NCBI GenBank assembly: GCA_963585895.1
Contig: OY757939.1
Span: 24,036,936 to 24,100,935 of the forward strand
Length of the DNA: 64,000 nucleotides
Source of the DNA: Sepioteuthis lessoniana
Lineage: Eukaryota; Mollusca; Cephalopoda; Myopsida; Loliginidae
Direction: 5' to 3'
This document shows positions 30,263 to 40,004 of the stretch, in pieces. The notes below the pieces were generated by a model. That model ran no database searches and was not told the DNA's origin. It saw nothing but the letters and a program-made list of their open reading frames with translations. Made by a program: the position numbers and the translations under genes. The first letter of the stretch is position 1; every line of letters starts with the position of its first letter.

Positions 30263-30568
30263 ATGAATAACCGAGTGAAGTATCGCGGAATAGATAGTAA
30301 GGATGGGAAATTCTTTTATATCACTATACTCAACAGATTTAACTCCAACAGATTTGTAAAGATTTCATATTTGTTTCGATTACCTGAAGATTTTATGCGT
30401 TGCAAAACATTTAGAATCAAAGAAGCTGAAAAGAGTCTTTCAAACTTTTCTTCTGGGAAAATCTCAGGCTTCTTTAAACAAAGAATCGAAAAGCTATCTT
30501 CTGTAGGGCTGCAATTGTATAAAATGAAGGAGATTAAATTTTTGATGATACTATTTAAATTAATTTAA
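30263..30568 (+). CDS. Unrecognised 101-codon frame
   Basis: The frame starts MNNRVKYRGIDSKDGKFFYI and ends KFLMILFKLI. It is basic, Phe- and Lys-rich, and has no signal peptide, membrane segment or motif known to me. It lies in A+T-rich DNA between an MA module and a non-coding stretch; a TATCA-rich upstream region shows no clear promoter. It is the longest frame here that is neither repetitive nor assigned to a transposon. Length alone is weak evidence in A+T-rich DNA, where 100-codon frames occur by chance. It could be an exon or decayed transposon DNA. Confidence 0.2.
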   Translation: MNNRVKYRGIDSKDGKFFYITILNRFNSNRFVKISYLFRLPEDFMRCKTFRIKEAEKSLSNFSSGKISGFFKQRIEKLSSVGLQLYKMKEIKFLMILFKLI

Positions 30569-31339
30569 TTTACATTGATTTTCATATATTCTCTGGTAAA
30601 GTACAATTACTTTAAAAACATCCGGATATATGTGATAGATAGAAAAAGAAAATTAAAATTGAATCAAAAACATATATAAAAAAATGCAAAACCTCCCAAA
30701 AGCCCCTGACCGGAAAAAGGGGTGACGCATGCAAAAAGAAGGAACCCACTCGGCAAAAGAAAGAAGCCTGTTCTTTTTCAGCAGTGACCAGCGGAGTGAC
30801 AACACCTAAATCTTTCTTGTTGCTGGTGGGAGGCGCCATGCAGCCGTTTTTAGACGAAGTGTTGGCTAACGTTTCCACTAGTAACAGGAGTCTCTTTTAC
30901 CTACGATCCACGGCTAAAAACACCAAATAATGGACTCGTCAGAATCACAATTAAGACACCATACAACGGACTTAACGACTATAACTGAAAACATCGGATT
31001 TAGACATATCTCCCCAAAGCGTCTAACACGTTGTTAACGCTTTAAATGCCAAATTTGGACATATATATCCAAGAACAACTGACACATTTTAACACCTTGA
31101 CTGGGAGACGCAACCGTTTCATTCGTATTCAGGAAGAATTTCCTCACCCACTGAATGGTTGTTGAACCCAGAAATAAAGGCAAAATATAAAAGATATATT
31201 GGCCTCCTATCTTCTCTTCCGGTCTCCGTTTATATAATTCCTTGCAGCTTTCATATCTAAGAAGTTAAACCAGCAAGATAACGTGGGCTAAGAATAGAAT
31301 AACCAAGAATGGAGTCAGATACCAAACAACGACTTAAAT
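30569..31339. other. No gene supported; G+C-richer patch at 30690-31200
   Basis: A balanced-composition patch carries an 88-codon minus-strand frame (30612-30878) starting METLANTSSKNGCMAPP and ending in hydrophobic residues; no domain is recognised. AGCGTCTAACACGTTGTTAA near 31020 and AATAAAGGCAAAATATAAAA near 31172 were noted but not assigned. The palindrome at 31340 follows. Confidence 0.35.
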
Positions 31340-31350
31340 TACCTTGAAAC

Positions 31351-31393
<43 letters not shown>

Positions 31394-31406
31394 GGGTTTC
31401 AAGGTA
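31340..31406. repeat. Near-perfect 67-bp palindrome centred on (TA)n
   Basis: The left arm TACCTTGAAACCCAA (31340-31354) and right arm TTGGGTTTCAAGGTA (31392-31406) are exact complements around a self-complementary (TA)n core. The whole could extrude as a cruciform or fold as RNA. It abuts a truncated reverse MA module. Confidence 0.9.
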
Positions 31407-31805
31407 GTGGTAGGACCTAATAGGGGCCTATCAATGGGTTAAATAGAACTAACGGCAGACTTATGCAAAACTGAACTGATTGACTAAACTGAACAGCTTA
31501 AAATAATGTTTTTGACAATTAAACCGTATTTACATTTAAAATGTGTGCTTATGCTAAACTTAATTATTTAAAATAGAACTGTTTTTTTTGACATTGAAAC
31601 TGTACTTACACTAAACTGAATTAGCTGAATTAGAACTGTTTAAATAAACAGAATAGTTTGAAATAGAAATGTTTTAACAATTAAACTGTGTACTCATGCT
31701 AAACTGAATTGATTGAAATAGAACTGATTATTTACATAAAAATCGTTTTCGCGTTAAATAACCCATAAAGGTTGATATGCCATAAAACTCGACCAACCAA
31801 CCAAC
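31407..31805 (-). repeat. MA element, reverse: module edge, array and tail
   Basis: Only the end of the module is left (TAGGACCTAATAGGGGCCTA, TCAATGGGTTAAATAGAACT). The array follows (AAACTGAATTGATTGAAATA) and the tail is clear at 31745-31800 (GCGTTAAATAACCCATAAAG, GTTGATATGCCATAAAACTC) with a (CCAA)n end. Confidence 0.75.
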
Positions 31806-31814
31806 CAACCAACT

Positions 31815-31920
31815 AAATTAATTGTGTATATATATACAATTACTTTAGAAACATTAATTGTGTATATATATACAATTACTTTAGAAACATATGTATACAC
31901 AATTACTTTAGAAACATCCT
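31815..31920. repeat. Three tandem ~38-bp units, each palindromic
   Basis: Units of ATTGTGTATATATATACAAT followed by TACTTTAGAAACAT recur near 31822 and 31859, with a shortened third near 31890. The first 20 bases of the unit are almost self-complementary. Confidence 0.8.
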
Positions 31921-32147
31921 GATGTATATATATATATATATATGTGGTGCATTCAATAGGTTTCCAGCCTTTTTTTGTACAGGCATTTACAAGTGTCGTA
32001 AACTATTGAAAATTTAGTATGTTATTGCTATACATCTTATGAGATGACTGACCTATGTTTATGATTTCAGGTTCAAACGAATAGCTACAGCAGCAATTGG
32101 AATACACCCTACTAAAGGCTGATTGTCACAGCTGGTAAATTTCAAAA

Positions 32148-32423
32148 ATGCAATCTGGACGTGAGGACACTTTAAAAGAACGAAATGCAATAAAATTCTG
32201 TTTTAAACTTGGAAAAAATGCCACAGAAACGTATGGAATGCTTCAGACTGCTTTTGGAGCATCTTGCATGAATCGAGCATCAGCTTTTGAGTGGCATGAG
32301 AGATTCAAGGAAGCCAGGGAATCTGTGAGGGATGATGAGAGGTGTGAGAGGAGTAAGGAAGTCAATACACCACAGTTGATTGGTCAAAGGGTTAGGGTTA
32401 GGGTTACTATGTTGAGATTTTAA
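32148..32423 (+). pseudogene. Mariner transposase N-terminal half (DNA-binding region)
   Basis: A 91-codon frame whose first ~80 residues are the bipartite helix-turn-helix of a mariner transposase, which binds the terminal repeats. It ends in NTPQLIGQ, where the linker normally continues, and then reads RVRVRV through the telomere-type repeat before stopping. The start MQSGREDTLKERNAIKF is plausible, being about 200 bp inside the left terminus. Confidence 0.88.
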
Positions 32424-32821
32424 GGGAGTTCAGGAAGATATTCCGTCAAAAGAGTCCAGCACTCTTCAAATCAGGTCAGTGGCATTTCCACCTGGACAAT
32501 ACACCAGTCGACAACTCCATCCTTGTCACAGACTATTTGACCAAGATGGGCATCAACACAGTTCCCCACCCTCTTTATAGTCCAGACCTTGCTCCCAGTG
32601 ACTTTTGTTCATTCCCTAAGCTCAGAGGCTGTCGTTATGAGACAATTGACGAGATGAAAGAGACTGTGAGGAAGGTCATTGACATGCTCCCACAAGAGGA
32701 CCTTCCATGGGACCTTCCAGAAGTTGTTGGAACGGTTCAACAAGTGCATGGCAGACTAGAGTTTCATGTGTGTACTATCAATAAAAGTGCCCATACGAAA
32801 AAAGTCTGGAAACTTATTTAA
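32405..32821 (+). pseudogene. Mariner transposase C-terminal half (partial catalytic domain)
   Basis: The frame is open from the TAC at 32405 to the stop ahead of the right terminal repeat. It has the second Asp in FHLDNTPVDN and the third in SPDLAPSDFCSFPKLRG. HPLYSPDLAP is a hallmark of mariner transposases. After ETIDEMKETVRKVIDMLPQE an indel shifts the true reading: the alternative frame gives FQKLLERFNKCMAD, the expected C-terminus. It cannot be catalytic without the first Asp. Confidence 0.88.
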
Positions 32822-32830
32822 TGATCCTCG

Positions 32831-33068
32831 TATATATATTAGGATGTTTGTAAAATAATTGTGATTTACCAGAGAATATATGAAAACAAATGTAAGTTAA
32901 ATTCTTTTAAATAGTATATATATATATAGCTAAAAACATACGTACTATTTGAAAATAATAAAAATTAGCGCATGTCTTGTCAAAAGAAAAACACCGACGG
33001 AATTCCTTAAGCTAAATGTATGAGTGCTCAATACATTAAGTAGAGTGAAATATAAATGCCTTAAGAAT
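32831..33068. other. No feature beyond a (TA)n run at the transposon edge
   Basis: ACAAATGTAAGTTAAATTCT and TTTACCAGAGAATATATGAA near 32855 repeat, inverted, parts of 30570-30600 (ATATTCTCTGGTAAA). This suggests a dispersed A+T-rich repeat around both places. Confidence 0.4.
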
Positions 33069-33143
33069 CAGAAAAGATCTACCTCGGTTTCACCTACCCG
33101 GATCATCAGGACCAGTTAGGTGAAACCAAGGTATATTTTTCTG
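33069..33143. repeat. Hairpin: 26-bp arms with a 22-bp loop
   Basis: The left arm 33069-33095 (ACCTCGGTTTCACCT at its inner end) pairs with 33118-33143 (AGGTGAAACCAAGGT at its outer start) with a few mismatches. The loop is ACCCGGATCATCAGGACCAGTT. It resembles a small foldback element or a structured RNA; no terminator or gene lies beside it. Confidence 0.8.
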
Positions 33144-33153
33144 TATCTGTAGG

Positions 33154-33156
<3 letters not shown>

Positions 33157-33208
<52 letters not shown>
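33157..33208. repeat. (TA)n microsatellite
   Basis: About 25 TA units. Confidence 0.95.
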
Positions 33209-33209
<1 letters not shown>

Positions 33210-33825
33210 TATCTGGACCCGTATGAATTCAACGAAACGAAAGAAATCAAGATCAGCTCTTTAAGCTACTCCTTACCTTTTTTTTTCATCCACACCAAAC
33301 AATTATGAATCCAATATGCTCTTTCTTTCCCAACAGCCAACAAAACTTCACATCTTCTTTGAAACAGCTTAGCCCCTGCTTATTTCACATTCAATTTTCT
33401 TTGTCGAAGAATTACTGCCAATAAAAGTCAATTTTCTAAAGTTCCCTTAGTGTAATTGCAATCATATGTTCTTGGCATAAAGCAAAGATTGTAACACTAG
33501 AAAAAGAAATCCTACTTCTCTTTGTACGGGTTATGTCAAAAGCCATTCAAAGTTTTTTTTTTAGATTTTCTCTATCAGTAATCTGTTTTATACAATTTTT
33601 AGTAAATTTCATTTTGAAAAAATTGCTTGAACTAATAGAAGAAAACTACTTACTGCTTCTCATAAGTATTTGAACAAACAGATAATTTGTTTCTAATTAC
33701 TTGCTTGATTGATTTTAACAGAATATCAACCTATCTATGATTATTTTATGCCTAGCGGTTAAGGAATTGTATTCATATTTATGTTTTTCGTGGAATTATT
33801 TCTAAAGGTTTTTTTTAACACAGTT
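33209..33825. other. No gene seen; A+T-rich, one stray MA tail
   Basis: GAATATCAACCTATCTATGA and TTATTTTATGCCTAG near 33720-33765 match a forward MA tail. The rest is unassigned. Confidence 0.45.
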
Positions 33826-34400
33826 ATAGGATATCAAGTATTCCTATAGAATACAAAAAACACGCTAAACTGAATTGTTTGAGATAGAACTGTTTTGACA
33901 TTTAAACTGTGTATTTATGCTAAACTAAATTGTTTGAAATAGAAATGTTTTGACATTTAAACAGCATACTTATGATAAACTGAACTGTTTGAAATAGAAC
34001 TATTTTTAGATTTAACTGTGTGTAAATAAACTAATGATGTTTATTTGAATTGTTAGTGATACATAGAACTACATGGAACCATTTATCTTTGGCTAAACTG
34101 AATAGTTTGAAATAGAGATGTTTTTAACATTGAAACTGTGTACTTATGCATTGTTTGAAAAAGAACTGTTTTACATCTAACTTTGAGTAAACAAAAAACT
34201 GTACTTATACTAAACTGAATTGCTTAAAATAGATCTGTTTATATGTTTAAAAGTAGATTTGGCATTAAATAACCTACAATGATTGATATGCCATAAAACC
34301 AAACCAAACTAAAACAAAGTTTCTATTAAAATGACTTGATTCGGCATTAAATGACCCGAAAATAGTTGATATGCCATAAAACAACCAACTAACCAACAAA
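33826..34400 (-). repeat. MA array and tail, reverse, without module
   Basis: Array phrases (AACTGAATTGTTTGAGATAG, AGAACTGTTTTGACATTTAA) run to a tail at 34255-34320 (GGCATTAAATAACCTACAAT, GATTGATATGCCATAAAACC). A second tail copy follows at 34340-34400 (GGCATTAAATGACCCGAAAA). The doubling of the tail also occurs at 9.3-9.6 kb. Confidence 0.7.
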
Positions 34401-34404
34401 CCAA

Positions 34405-34800
34405 CCTTTATTGTCATCGCTCCCTGATCTACTCTGGCCCAGAGTGGTAGCACCTGATAGGGTCCTATCAATGGATCAAAAGAAACTGTTTGACATTTAA
34501 ACAGAGTATAAACAAATGACTTATGCTAAATTCAGTTGATAGAAGTAGAACTGTTTAATCATTTAACTGTGCGTAAACAAATGACTGCTATTTAATTGAA
34601 TTGTAAGTAATACATAGTAATACTTAGAACCATTTAAGTTTGTTGATTCATGGAAAATTGAATTGTTAGAAATCAAACTGTTGGTTCATTTAACTGTGTG
34701 TATCTACGAAATATGATCATATGTTTAATATATATGTAAAAACAGGATTTGGCATTAAATAACCAACGATGTCATAAAACAAAAACAAACCAAACCTAAG
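34405..34800 (-). repeat. MA element, reverse: module edge, array and tail
   Basis: Only the inner 75 bp of the module survives (TACTCTGGCCCAGAGTGGTA, GCACCTGATAGGGTCCTATC). Regular array units follow, and a tail at 34745-34795 (GGCATTAAATAACCAACGAT then GTCATAAAAC). Confidence 0.75.
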
Positions 34801-35022
34801 TTTGAAATTAATATTGATATTATGACTAAGCATGGAAGTTGCCTGTTTAAATTGATTGACATTTATTAATACATTAGCTCTTAAAGCATTGACATTGCGA
34901 CTAATAATGAAGTGTTTAAATACTTGTCGAAAAGGATTGTGAATATGCAATTTTGTACCGAATGTTATTGAAAACCATGATTGTTAAACAGATATCAGCC
35001 TATACTAACCTAAGAAGGTTTG

Positions 35023-35292
35023 TGTTGTATCGTGGTAAGGAAAAGATACACTGTGAAATAGAGTTAATTATTTATTAACTCAAGTGGTACAGTCCGACAA
35101 GTATTATAAGTCTCGCGCTGTTGGTGTTACGCACGAAGTTGGTCTTCTACTGACCAACGTCTTCTTAGAGCTGTCTCTCTGCTTCTCTTTCTGCTTCTCT
35201 TTCTGCTTCTCTTTCTGCTGGGCTTAAGAGACACGGCATCTTTTATACTTCCGCGATGCCGGAAATCACGTGGTACGAGCCACTACACAACA
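35023..35292 (-). mobile_element. Solo LTR with 5-bp target-site duplication
   Basis: A 270-bp LTR read on the minus strand: it starts TGTTGTGTAGTGGCTCGTAC and ends CTTACCACGATACAACA, so the ends are TGTTGT and ACAACA. A TATA-type TATAAAAG and an AATAAA signal stand in the expected order. The duplication GTTTG is perfect (35018-35022 and 35293-35297). An internal triplication of AGAAGCAGAAAG-type units lies between. No internal retroelement sequence is present, which fits recombination between two LTRs. The clade (Ty3/gypsy, BEL or copia) cannot be told from the LTR. The intact duplication suggests moderate age. Confidence 0.88.
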
Positions 35293-35645
35293 GTTTGACA
35301 TACTGTAAAAAACAACCTACAAAATTTTAAACTGATTTTAACCTATAGAATACACATTTTTTTAGCCTTAAAATAATGAAGCCCCAAAACATACATAAGA
35401 ACATTCTAGAAATTTCGGATCAAAATCGCATTAGTATTGAAGTTACATTTTTATATTTCTCAACTAATCAGCTAAAACATAGAATAAGAACATTCTAGAA
35501 AATCCGAATCAGAAACTAATTAACAGAAGATTTTTAGGCTCTAAAACAAATAAGTCAAAATTTGAATCTGATTGGTCAAGAAATGTCTACGCGCTTGAAT
35601 TTAGGACCCGCAATAAAACTATTTTTTGGTCCAATTCAGTGATCC
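35293..35645. other. No gene; one ~100-bp degenerate duplication
   Basis: AAACATACATAAGAACATTC, TAGAAATTTCGGATCAAA (35389) and AAACATAGAATAAGAACATT, CTAGAAAATCCGAATCA (35474) are diverged tandem copies. Nothing coding. Confidence 0.5.
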
Positions 35646-35689
35646 CTAAAAGTATAAATAACGAATTTAATCAACCAGGTCATTCAGTC

Positions 35690-35936
35690 ATTCATTCCTT
35701 CTACTACAAGAGGTTATGAACGCACAGCAGAGAATCACGCCATAAGACTCAAAGGGAAAACGCATGCGACCTTCTTTTATCAATGCGACACGTTGTCGCC
35801 CAAATCATAAGAAAACATAAGTGCGGATTTAATGAAAGCACACACATACCCACGTATGTAAGTAAAGACAACATTTTTATCCTCCTTACTTTGGCCAATT
35901 ATGGACCCATTTACTTGATAGACTTTACTAATGTGT

Positions 35937-35974
<38 letters not shown>

Positions 35975-36175
35975 GCGAACAACCCTATTTCATTCAACTG
36001 GCCATAACTGTATTTCTCATTATTTTTATTCCGATTTTGTTATGAATATTAAATTGTTTGTTTGTTAATATTCGTTGTTGTCATATTCCATTTGTTTACG
36101 TGCTTGTAAAATTTGTGTTGTATTCGTGGTAGAACTGAACGTGAAAGTAATACCCGTAAAATACGGACTGGAATT
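35690..36175 (+). repeat. Dispersed repeat, copy 2 (first copy at 27.2 kb)
   Basis: It shares the CAATGCGACACGTTGTCGCC, ATATTAAATTGTTTGTTTGT and AATACCCGTAAAATACGG blocks with 27185-27595. An (AC)n tract of about 17 units at 35939-35972 is inserted in this copy only. Confidence 0.6.
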
Positions 36176-36184
36176 CACTCACTA

Positions 36185-36950
36185 CAAACCTAAAATAACT
36201 CATCAATGGTCGACAGGCCATAAAACAAACCAATTAACCTGTCATGATGACGATAAGAGGTACTTTATCTAGGTGTAATAATTAGTAAATTAGAAACAAA
36301 TCAGGGGGTTGAGAGGTGGCCCCATATTAATCTCCCGTGAAAGAGGCACAAAGAATAAATGAAGATGATTAAATGCGTTAAAGTTGGCTCTGTGCCAACC
36401 TCGTTGTAGTAAAGCGAAGAATCACGGCTCACCAATGGTTGACATGCCATAAAACCAACCAATTAACCTGTTATGATGATGATAAGAGATAATTGATCTT
36501 GATGTAACAATTAGTAAATTAGTAAGAAATCAGATATTTCTGTTAAATATTAGCCTTTAGCGGGCCGTAAGAATTCATGAATTTCAAAACAAGATGTGCA
36601 TGTGTGTCTTAAGGTAAACAACAGACAGCGGAAATACCGCTTCTCCGTAGGAAGAGTGTGTAGGCATCCGAAAAATTTATAACAACGTAAATTTTAAACT
36701 CCGAGCAGTCAGCTGAGTGAGAGTAAGCAGTAAGCACTGACTCTAATTGTCCCGCCGTTTTGGGCGTTGGCTCGGGGACGCCAGAGGACTCAGGATTGAG
36801 AGACGGCCCTGCATCAGTCTCTTGTGAAGGAGGCATGAATAAGAAACGAAGATGATTAAATGTTTTAAAGTCGGCTTTGTGCCAGTCTCGAGGAGGCAGA
36901 GCGAAGAATCAAGGCTCACTGAAGCTATTCTATCAAATTGATAATGAGTA
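36185..36950 (+). repeat. Interleaved duplications of two blocks
   Basis: Block 1 occurs near 36205-36300 and 36434-36530 (CCAATTAACCTGTCATGATG, then AATTAGTAAATTAG). Block 2 occurs near 36308-36425 and 36790-36925 (TGAAGATGATTAAATGCGTT, AAAGTTGGCTCTGTGCCA, AGCGAAGAATCACGGCTCAC). The order is 1-2-1-x-2. Block 1 begins with an MA-tail-like CAATGGTTGACATGCCATAA. No coding meaning found. Confidence 0.65.
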
Positions 36951-37059
36951 GTTAGGTGTAGGTGTGGCCTTGTGCCACACTTAAAACTTGTACCAAACCA
37001 TAGGGTGCCTTGTGCGGTGCCAAGGTCAATGAGCTAGGTTAGCTGACTATTTCTCGAGA

Positions 37060-37472
37060 GTTTGGTTAGTTAGTTGGTTAGTTGGGTTTATGGCATATCA
37101 ACCTTTGTAGGTTATTTAATGCCAAATCTTGTTCATGCGAACATTAAGAATGTATAATTTGTAAGCAAGTTCAGTTAAATGATCAAACAGTTCTATTTTT
37201 AACAATTTAATCATTTGTTGGCTCACAGTTTAAATGTCAAGTTGTTCCATTCAATCCCATAGATAAGACCCTATTAGGTGCCACCACTCCAGGCCAGAGT
37301 GAACTTGGAAGCAATGGCAATGAAGGGGTACTCAATATTCCCCAAATCTCCAAGGCTGAAGCCTCGCCATCAAATAGTTTAGTGTCATATCCAGTACAGT
37401 CGTTGAGGGCGTTCTCTTACTCTTCTGCAGAGATGCAGTCGGTGAATTCAACAGTCCCAGCCGACTGGGCTG
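37060..37472 (+). repeat. MA element, forward: tail, short array, full module
   Basis: A (TTAG)n run and GGGTTTATGGCATATCAACC start the tail. About 120 bp of array follow, then a module from CCATAGATAAGACCCTATTA to CAGCCGACTGGGC (about 37256-37470), including GTTTAGTGTCATATCCAGTA. This short version shows that array length is very variable between copies. Confidence 0.8.
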
Positions 37473-38016
37473 TAGAGAGATTGGTTCACATGGCGTACTT
37501 GATATATTTAGCCTTGTGCCAAAGTAAGCTGAGCTTACTAGACGACTACGACAATGGCAAGGAAGTATCTTGCTCTTTTTAAAGTTGTGATTTCAATCAA
37601 ACCTGAGACAAATCATCTAAAGAATTGTAAGGGCTGAGGGAGGGATGAAAAAGGAAGAAAGAAAGAGAAACGACAGTGTCGTGCAACCTTTTTGAGTCAG
37701 ACAAAAATGAACAAAAAAATGGAAGTCACATCGTGAAAGACCAGACAAAAGAGGTTATGACTTCGTGTCAGATGAAACATGGCTGACTTTTGTTTTCTTT
37801 TTACATTTGTAGTTACAAAGAACTGCTTTTTTTAAATGATATTATATGAAAGACATGATAAATATTTTCTGCGTACTTCTACAAGTTTCTCGTGTTATCC
37901 ATTATTTAATATTAGAAACCCTTGTAGAAGCTATCAATGAAAGAATAAATGGTTAGAAGTGTGAATTCTGTATGTATTTACCAAATCATTTCGACATTTC
38001 AAAATTGACTCTTTCC

Positions 38017-38063
<47 letters not shown>

Positions 38064-38721
38064 ATTCATTAGATAAGGTGAATTTTGTCTTGGAAGTTGG
38101 CAGTAGGAAGCACTGTTTACAGTTGGACCGTTTTCAAGGAAATCCTTTGTGATAGGTCTGTTGATGTCCCAGAACACTGTCAGTATAATCTTTACTAACT
38201 GCTGCACCAAGAACTTTTTTTTTACCAGAGAGTTTGAGTGTTTTCTCTCGATGGACTGTCTGTTTGACTCTGGCCTGTATTAGCAAAACCATGTTTAGCC
38301 CATTAGAAAACATTATGTTTCTTTGTATATTTCATACATTCAGAAAATTTCACAGGATTTGCATTTCTCAGCCAGCAAAAAATTGATGACAGACCTCTGT
38401 TCAAGCCTCAAGCAGTCTGAAAATTCGTCACCATTTTGAATAGCCTCAAAACAAATATTTTTTTACGATTAAAATATTTTTTCGCTGCTTGCCAATTTCA
38501 AAGACTGTAGAATTTACATTTATGGGAAAAATATTAAAAAAAATAATATTTTTCTTTTTAATAAAATATCCCCCTGACTTACTGAATCAACCTCATTTTC
38601 CTTTGTGGGGACAGTACTAAATGTCTAGAACAGAAACAGAGTTTCTTGTTTAATAAAGATATATTGTGACATTATGTACAGGCTTAGCAATATGTACGTG
38701 CATCACTACAAGTTCCACACT
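37473..38721. other. No gene seen; spacer between two inward-facing MA elements
   Basis: It contains purine-rich 37630-37670, a (TA)n-(TG)n tract at 38018-38062 and T-rich stretches. No frame is convincing. It lies between a forward MA copy and a reverse one and could be unique DNA trapped by chance. Confidence 0.45.
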
Positions 38722-39299
38722 GACTCGGAGTGGTAGCACCTGATAGGGTCCAATTAGTGGGTCAAATAGAACTGACTGAAATTTAAACTGAGTGCAATCA
38801 AACAACTTATGCTAAACTGAGTTGTTTGAAATAGAACTGTTTTTCACTTAACTGTGTGTAAGCAAATGACTGATGTTGAATTGAATTGTTAGTGATACAT
38901 ATCAATACTTGGAACCATTCAACTTTGTTGACATGCAAAACTGGGTTGTTTGAAATAGAACTGTTTATCACTTAACTGTGTGTAAGCAAATGACTGATGT
39001 TTAATTGAATTGTTAGTGATACATATCAATACTTGGAACCATTCAACTTTGTTGACACCAAAACTGAGTTGTTTGAAATAGAACTGTTTGTTCATTTACT
39101 TGTGTATATATAAAAGATTGATGTTTAATTGAATTGTTAAATAGTAATGCCTGAAAACATTAAACTGTGGGCAAACAAATAATTAGTAAAAAATAGAATT
39201 TTTCGTATTATATAGAAATAAGTAAAACCATGTAACCATGAGCAATAAGTGAGCTCATGTTCATTTAAAAATGTTATCTATTAAATGTGTTTAGAAAAC

Positions 39300-39358
<59 letters not shown>

Positions 39359-39415
39359 AAAAAGGATTTGGATTTAAATAACCTACAATGGTTGATATGG
39401 CATGAAATTAAACCT
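38722..39415 (-). repeat. MA element, reverse: module edge, array, tail
   Basis: The module edge is GACTCGGAGTGGTAGCACCT then GATAGGGTCCAATTAGTGGG. The array contains two nearly identical ~120-bp copies (38880-39000 and 39000-39060 region: GTGATACATATCAATACTTG, AACCATTCAACTTTGTTGAC). A (TA)n-(TG)n tract at 39306-39358 precedes the tail (AATAACCTACAATGGTTGAT). SINE D follows at once. Confidence 0.75.
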
Positions 39416-39417
39416 TA

Positions 39418-39690
39418 TCGTCGTAGGGAAATGGACACGGCGCGACGAGTTCAAATCCTGGACGAGACTGATTGCGTTTCATATAGCACTAATTTTGGGA
39501 AAGGTATGAATCCAATTATTCTCCCTCCAGCTATGGGTAAATAGTTGGGCAGAATGGGTTCGTCAGCCTTGGTGTGACAACTAGTCTAGGAGAGGGAATA
39601 CTCTGAATTAAAACCTGTTAAACAGTGACAATTCCGCTTAAAAATTGACCTTATATCATATCCTGCCCAAGCGGAAGGGTTGGTAAATAT
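39418..39690 (+). mobile_element. SINE family D, lacking its head
   Basis: It begins at TCGTCGTAGGGAAATGGACA, so the A-box part is missing. The B-box-like GAGTTCAAATCCTGGACGAG, the body AAAGGTATGAATCCAATTAT and GGGCAGAATGGGTTCGTCAG, and the end TATCATATCCTGCCCAAGCG then GGTTGGTAAATAT are present. A small insertion (CAGTGACAATTC) lies in the 3' part. Confidence 0.85.
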
Positions 39691-39717
39691 GATAAAATTA
39701 AATCATAACAATTTATG

Positions 39718-39830
39718 TATATGTGTGTGTGTGTGTGGTGGTATGCGTGTGTATGGTTGTGGGTTGGTATTAAGTATACATATGCGCGTGTATGTGTATG
39801 TGTGTGTCTATATATACAGGCCAACCAGGG
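39718..39830. repeat. Degenerate (TG)n tract
   Basis: TG-rich with TATG and CGTG interruptions; mirrored His-Thr runs on the minus strand have no coding meaning. Confidence 0.85.
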
Positions 39831-40004
39831 GACAATGCAGAGTTCAAAGAGAAGACGGTGAAAAAAGAGGGGAGGGGATACTAACGCTGGAGGAAAAACA
39901 TAGAAGGGGCAAAAGTCAGAAAAGGGACTCGAAGGCGGCCAAGTTAGAAGAGGCCCGCCAGTCAGAAAGATACACGACGAAGTCAGTCGGCTACCAAAAA
40001 GATA

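Larger units (their letters stand above)
31943..32830 (+). mobile_element. DD34D mariner transposon, internally deleted, both TIRs present
   Basis: Imperfect terminal inverted repeats of about 40 bp (GGTTTCCAGCCTTTTTTTGT at the left; complement of AAAAAAGTCTGGAAACTTAT at the right) are flanked by TA in (TA)n DNA. Codons from 32148 give the N-terminal helix-turn-helix region (ERNAIKFCFKLGKNATETYG, SAFEWHERFKEARESVRDD). From 32405, in another frame, the C-terminal catalytic region reads YYVEILREFRKIF, WHFHLDNTPVDNS and YSPDLAPSDF, with 34 residues between the second and third catalytic Asp. The middle, including the first catalytic Asp, is gone. The total is 888 bp against ~1.3 kb. Three GGGTTA units lie at the junction (32389-32406). 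The C-terminal end shifts frame again near 32705. Confidence 0.93.

Noticed and set aside
32389-32406. Interstitial telomere or chromosome-fusion point
   Set aside because: Only three units, located inside a transposon coding region; a repair scar or simple slippage is more likely than a fusion.
34981-35022. Full LTR retrotransposon around the 35.0-kb LTR
   Set aside because: The 5-bp duplication directly flanks a single 270-bp LTR, so there is no internal part here.
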